7,128 nucleotides of DNA from an uncultured Prevotella sp. (GTDB lineage Bacteria > Bacteroidota > Bacteroidia > Bacteroidales > Bacteroidaceae). The stretch is taken from NCBI GenBank assembly GCA_900762125.1, contig CAAFFL010000080.1, positions 1 to 7,128 of the forward strand, written 5' to 3'. The notes below the pieces were generated by a model that saw only the letters and a program-made list of their open reading frames with translations, did not search any database and was not told the DNA's origin. Of this stretch, positions 5,455-7,128 are shown in pieces (positions within the stretch are counted from its first letter, which is position 1; every line of letters starts with the position of its first letter). Position numbers and translations under genes: made by a program.

Positions 5455-6708
5455 GTGAATAGACTACTGGCCGTACTCCTTTGCCTGATGGGCTATTCGG
5501 CGTCACGCGCTGCCGACACGATTCCCAAGCGGGTGACGCATGACGGCGTGGCCATCAGCGTAGCACCTGCCAAGGTGCTGGCCTTGGACGAGTACGTGAA
5601 GCACTGGCTGAAAAACAAAAACGCGCTGACGCTCTCAGCCGAGCTCATCCACAGCACGCTGCCCAGCGACTCCGACGCCTTCGCGTCCGACTATGGCTAT
5701 CCGCTCTTCACCGTTGGCATGCGATGGAACATCAACAACGTCACCATGCACCGCTCAGGCTACTGGTGGGAGGCACGGGAGGTGGACTACGACTCCCGGC
5801 TGGGCAACATCGCCACGCTCTACGGGACCTTCACCCGCCCCCTGCTGCGCTCCAGGCGGTGGGAGGTGGACTATCTCCTCGGCACGGGTCTGGCGTGGGG
5901 CAAGCATAAATACAGCCCGGGCAACAACATCGACAACGAGCTCACGGGCTCACGGTGGCTCATCTACTTCGTCGCAGGCCTGCAGGCTTCCTACCGTGTC
6001 ACGACCGACTGGCTCGTGCGCGGTGGCCTTGAGTTCTACCACCACAGCAACGGCGCCATCAACCGGCCGAACAAGGGCGCCAACTACATCGGCCCGACGC
6101 TCGGCGTGGTCTATGCCCCCTACGACGCGACCCGTGCCTGCCGCACACGCCTGCATGAGCCGTTCCGCCGCTACAACTACCTCGAGCTGACGTGGGGCAC
6201 AGGCGCGAAGACGCTCAACGAGGACTGGCAGAAGACGCAGTTCCACACGCCCTACGGCGACCCGCAGTATCGCACCGGCCGTTTCCACGTCTACCCCACC
6301 CTCGCCCTGCGCACCGCCTTCATGCGGCGCTATGCCCGTCGGTGGGCATCGGGCGTTGGCGTGGACGTGTTCTATGGCAGCTATGCCGACGACGTGGCAC
6401 GGATGGACGAGGCTGACGGTTATGAGGAGAAGCACTCACGATGGTCGCTGGGCATCTCGGCAAAGCATAGCGCGTTCTATCACAACCTCGCCGTCTCCAC
6501 CGTGCTCGGGTGGTATCTCTATCGGCACATGGGACACAATGCTAAGGAGGTGGAGAAGCCCTACTATGAGCAGGTAGGGCTGAGCTATTCGTTCCGAGCC
6601 CTGCAAGGCCTCACCGTTGGCTTCAGCATCAAGACGCACCTGACGAAGGCCGATTACACCGAGCTCCTGCTCTCCATGCCGTTCCGGTTAGGGAGGAAAG
6701 AAAAATGA
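5455..6708 (+). CDS. PagL-like lipid A 3-O-deacylase family outer-membrane protein (GTG start)
   Basis: PagL-family proteins are outer-membrane beta-barrels that remove the 3-O-linked acyl chain from lipid A; Bacteroidota members are often named acyloxyacyl hydrolase. The frame is open further upstream, but from GTG 5455 the product starts VNRLLAVLLCLMGYSASRA, a clean signal peptide with a likely cut after residue 19 or 20. Earlier codons only read the transporter gene in another frame. This gives 417 aa and a 13-bp gap to the transporter stop. The family core is FYHHSNGAINRPNKG, with H196 and S198 matching the His-x-Ser catalytic pair, followed by GPTLGVVYAP. The residue 14 after the His, Glu in Pseudomonas PagL, is Asn210 here. 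Many aromatic, alternating segments fit a barrel; at 417 aa it is much longer than the classical enzyme of about 170 aa, so extra barrel or periplasmic parts are expected. The stop overlaps the Nudix start. Confidence 0.8.
   Translation: MNRLLAVLLCLMGYSASRAADTIPKRVTHDGVAISVAPAKVLALDEYVKHWLKNKNALTLSAELIHSTLPSDSDAFASDYGYPLFTVGMRWNINNVTMHRSGYWWEAREVDYDSRLGNIATLYGTFTRPLLRSRRWEVDYLLGTGLAWGKHKYSPGNNIDNELTGSRWLIYFVAGLQASYRVTTDWLVRGGLEFYHHSNGAINRPNKGANYIGPTLGVVYAPYDATRACRTRLHEPFRRYNYLELTWGTGAKTLNEDWQKTQFHTPYGDPQYRTGRFHVYPTLALRTAFMRRYARRWASGVGVDVFYGSYADDVARMDEADGYEEKHSRWSLGISAKHSAFYHNLAVSTVLGWYLYRHMGHNAKEVEKPYYEQVGLSYSFRALQGLTVGFSIKTHLTKADYTELLLSMPFRLGRKEK
6692..6696 (+). promoter_or_regulatory. Shine-Dalgarno-like site for the Nudix gene
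   Basis: GGAGG lies 8 nt before ATG 6705, inside the last codons of the PagL-like gene. It is the only clear Shine-Dalgarno in the window. It favours the ATG at 6705 over the in-frame GTG at 6744, and fits translational coupling across the ATGA overlap. Confidence 0.5.
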
Positions 6709-7128
6709 AAGAAAACCATAAAGCCAAAAGCTTGTTTGATACAGTGAAGAAGAACATTGAAGTGGTGGCTGCCGTCATCGAGCGTGCCGACGGTCGCATC
6801 TATGCCACGCAGCGTGGCTATGGCGAGTGGAAGGACTGGTGGGAGTTTCCCGGCGGAAAGATGGAGGCTGGCGAGACGCAGCAGCAAGCCCTCGTCCGCG
6901 AGATCCGTGAGGAGCTGGCCACGGAGGTCGCGCCGGTGCGGTTCCTCAAGACCATCAGCATGGACTATCCGCGGTTTCACCTCACGCTCCACTGCTGGCT
7001 CTGCCACGTGGTGAGCGGCTCGTTGCAGTTGCTTGAGGCTGAGGACGCGCGCTGGCTCGACCGCACCCACCTCGACAGTCTCCGCTGGTTGCCTGCCGAC
7101 CGCGCGCTGCTGCCCAGCCTACAGGGCC
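6705..7128 (+). CDS. Nudix (MutT-like) nucleoside triphosphate pyrophosphohydrolase, 3' end beyond the window
   Basis: Nudix hydrolases of this type cleave (deoxy)nucleoside triphosphates, often oxidised or modified ones such as 8-oxo-dGTP, to the monophosphate and pyrophosphate. The frame is open from ATG 6705 to the window end (141 codons), near the usual full length of about 130-145. It reads KKNIEVVAAVIERADGRIYA (15-34), then WWEFPGGKMEAGE (45-57). The Nudix box spans 51-73: G51, E57, then R65-E66-I-R-E69-E70-L, with Ala72 where the consensus has Gly. The metal-binding glutamates E66, E69 and E70 are present. WEFPGGK is typical of the MutT/NudG group, but substrate cannot be assigned. The start overlaps the PagL-like stop by 4 bp (ATGA). 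GTG 6744 (VKKNIEVV) would also match family N-termini. The stop codon is not visible. Confidence 0.9.
   Translation, partial: MKENHKAKSLFDTVKKNIEVVAAVIERADGRIYATQRGYGEWKDWWEFPGGKMEAGETQQQALVREIREELATEVAPVRFLKTISMDYPRFHLTLHCWLCHVVSGSLQLLEAEDARWLDRTHLDSLRWLPADRALLPSLQG

Noticed and set aside
6654..7070. 138-codon leftward open frame opposite the Nudix gene
   Set aside because: The plus frame contains a full Nudix box and the ATGA overlap; the minus frame has no recognisable domain.
1..7128. CRISPR array, insertion sequence, prophage or toxin-antitoxin content
   Set aside because: No spaced direct repeats, transposase, integrase or paired small genes were seen on either strand.

Overview
The window looks like the edge of a Bacteroidales contig, most likely Prevotella-like. 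Three things point there: promoters of the Bacteroidota form (TTTG, about 19 bp, TAnnTTTG) in front of several genes, little use of Shine-Dalgarno sites, and protein sequences of Bacteroidales type. Coding DNA is GC-rich and gene-start regions are very AT-rich. The first 43 bases are not biological: they are the 3' part of the Illumina TruSeq universal adapter, so genomic sequence begins at 44.

Layout: (1) 44-105, the first 20 codons of a leftward gene with a signal-peptide-like start, cut off by the contig end. (2) 106-575, a dense divergent control region. It holds a leftward promoter next to that gene, a second leftward promoter followed by a terminator-like hairpin, a perfect 14-bp palindrome, and the rightward greA promoter followed by its own terminator-like hairpin in the greA leader. 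(3) greA (576-1043, +), converging through two hairpins on a leftward pair: a HIT-family hydrolase (1223-1618) and mannose-1-phosphate guanylyltransferase (1649-2737). (4) A divergent promoter region at 2738-2904. (5) A rightward run: a pyridoxal/pyridoxamine kinase (2905-3723), a hairpin spacer, an AspT/YidE/YbjL-type transporter (3780-5441), a PagL-like outer-membrane lipid A deacylase homologue (GTG start, 5455-6708), and a Nudix hydrolase that overlaps it by 4 bp and runs off the window end (6705-7128).

Functionally this is mostly housekeeping: transcript-cleavage factor, GDP-mannose precursor supply, vitamin B6 salvage, carboxylate/amino-acid-type transport, envelope lipid A modification and nucleotide clean-up. 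I found no mobile element, CRISPR array, tRNA or rRNA. The most interesting material is non-coding: two back-to-back promoters that each fire into an intrinsic-terminator-like hairpin within about 40-45 nt, with a palindrome between them. The PagL-like protein is also notable because it keeps the His-x-Ser motif but has Asn where the Pseudomonas enzyme has its catalytic Glu.
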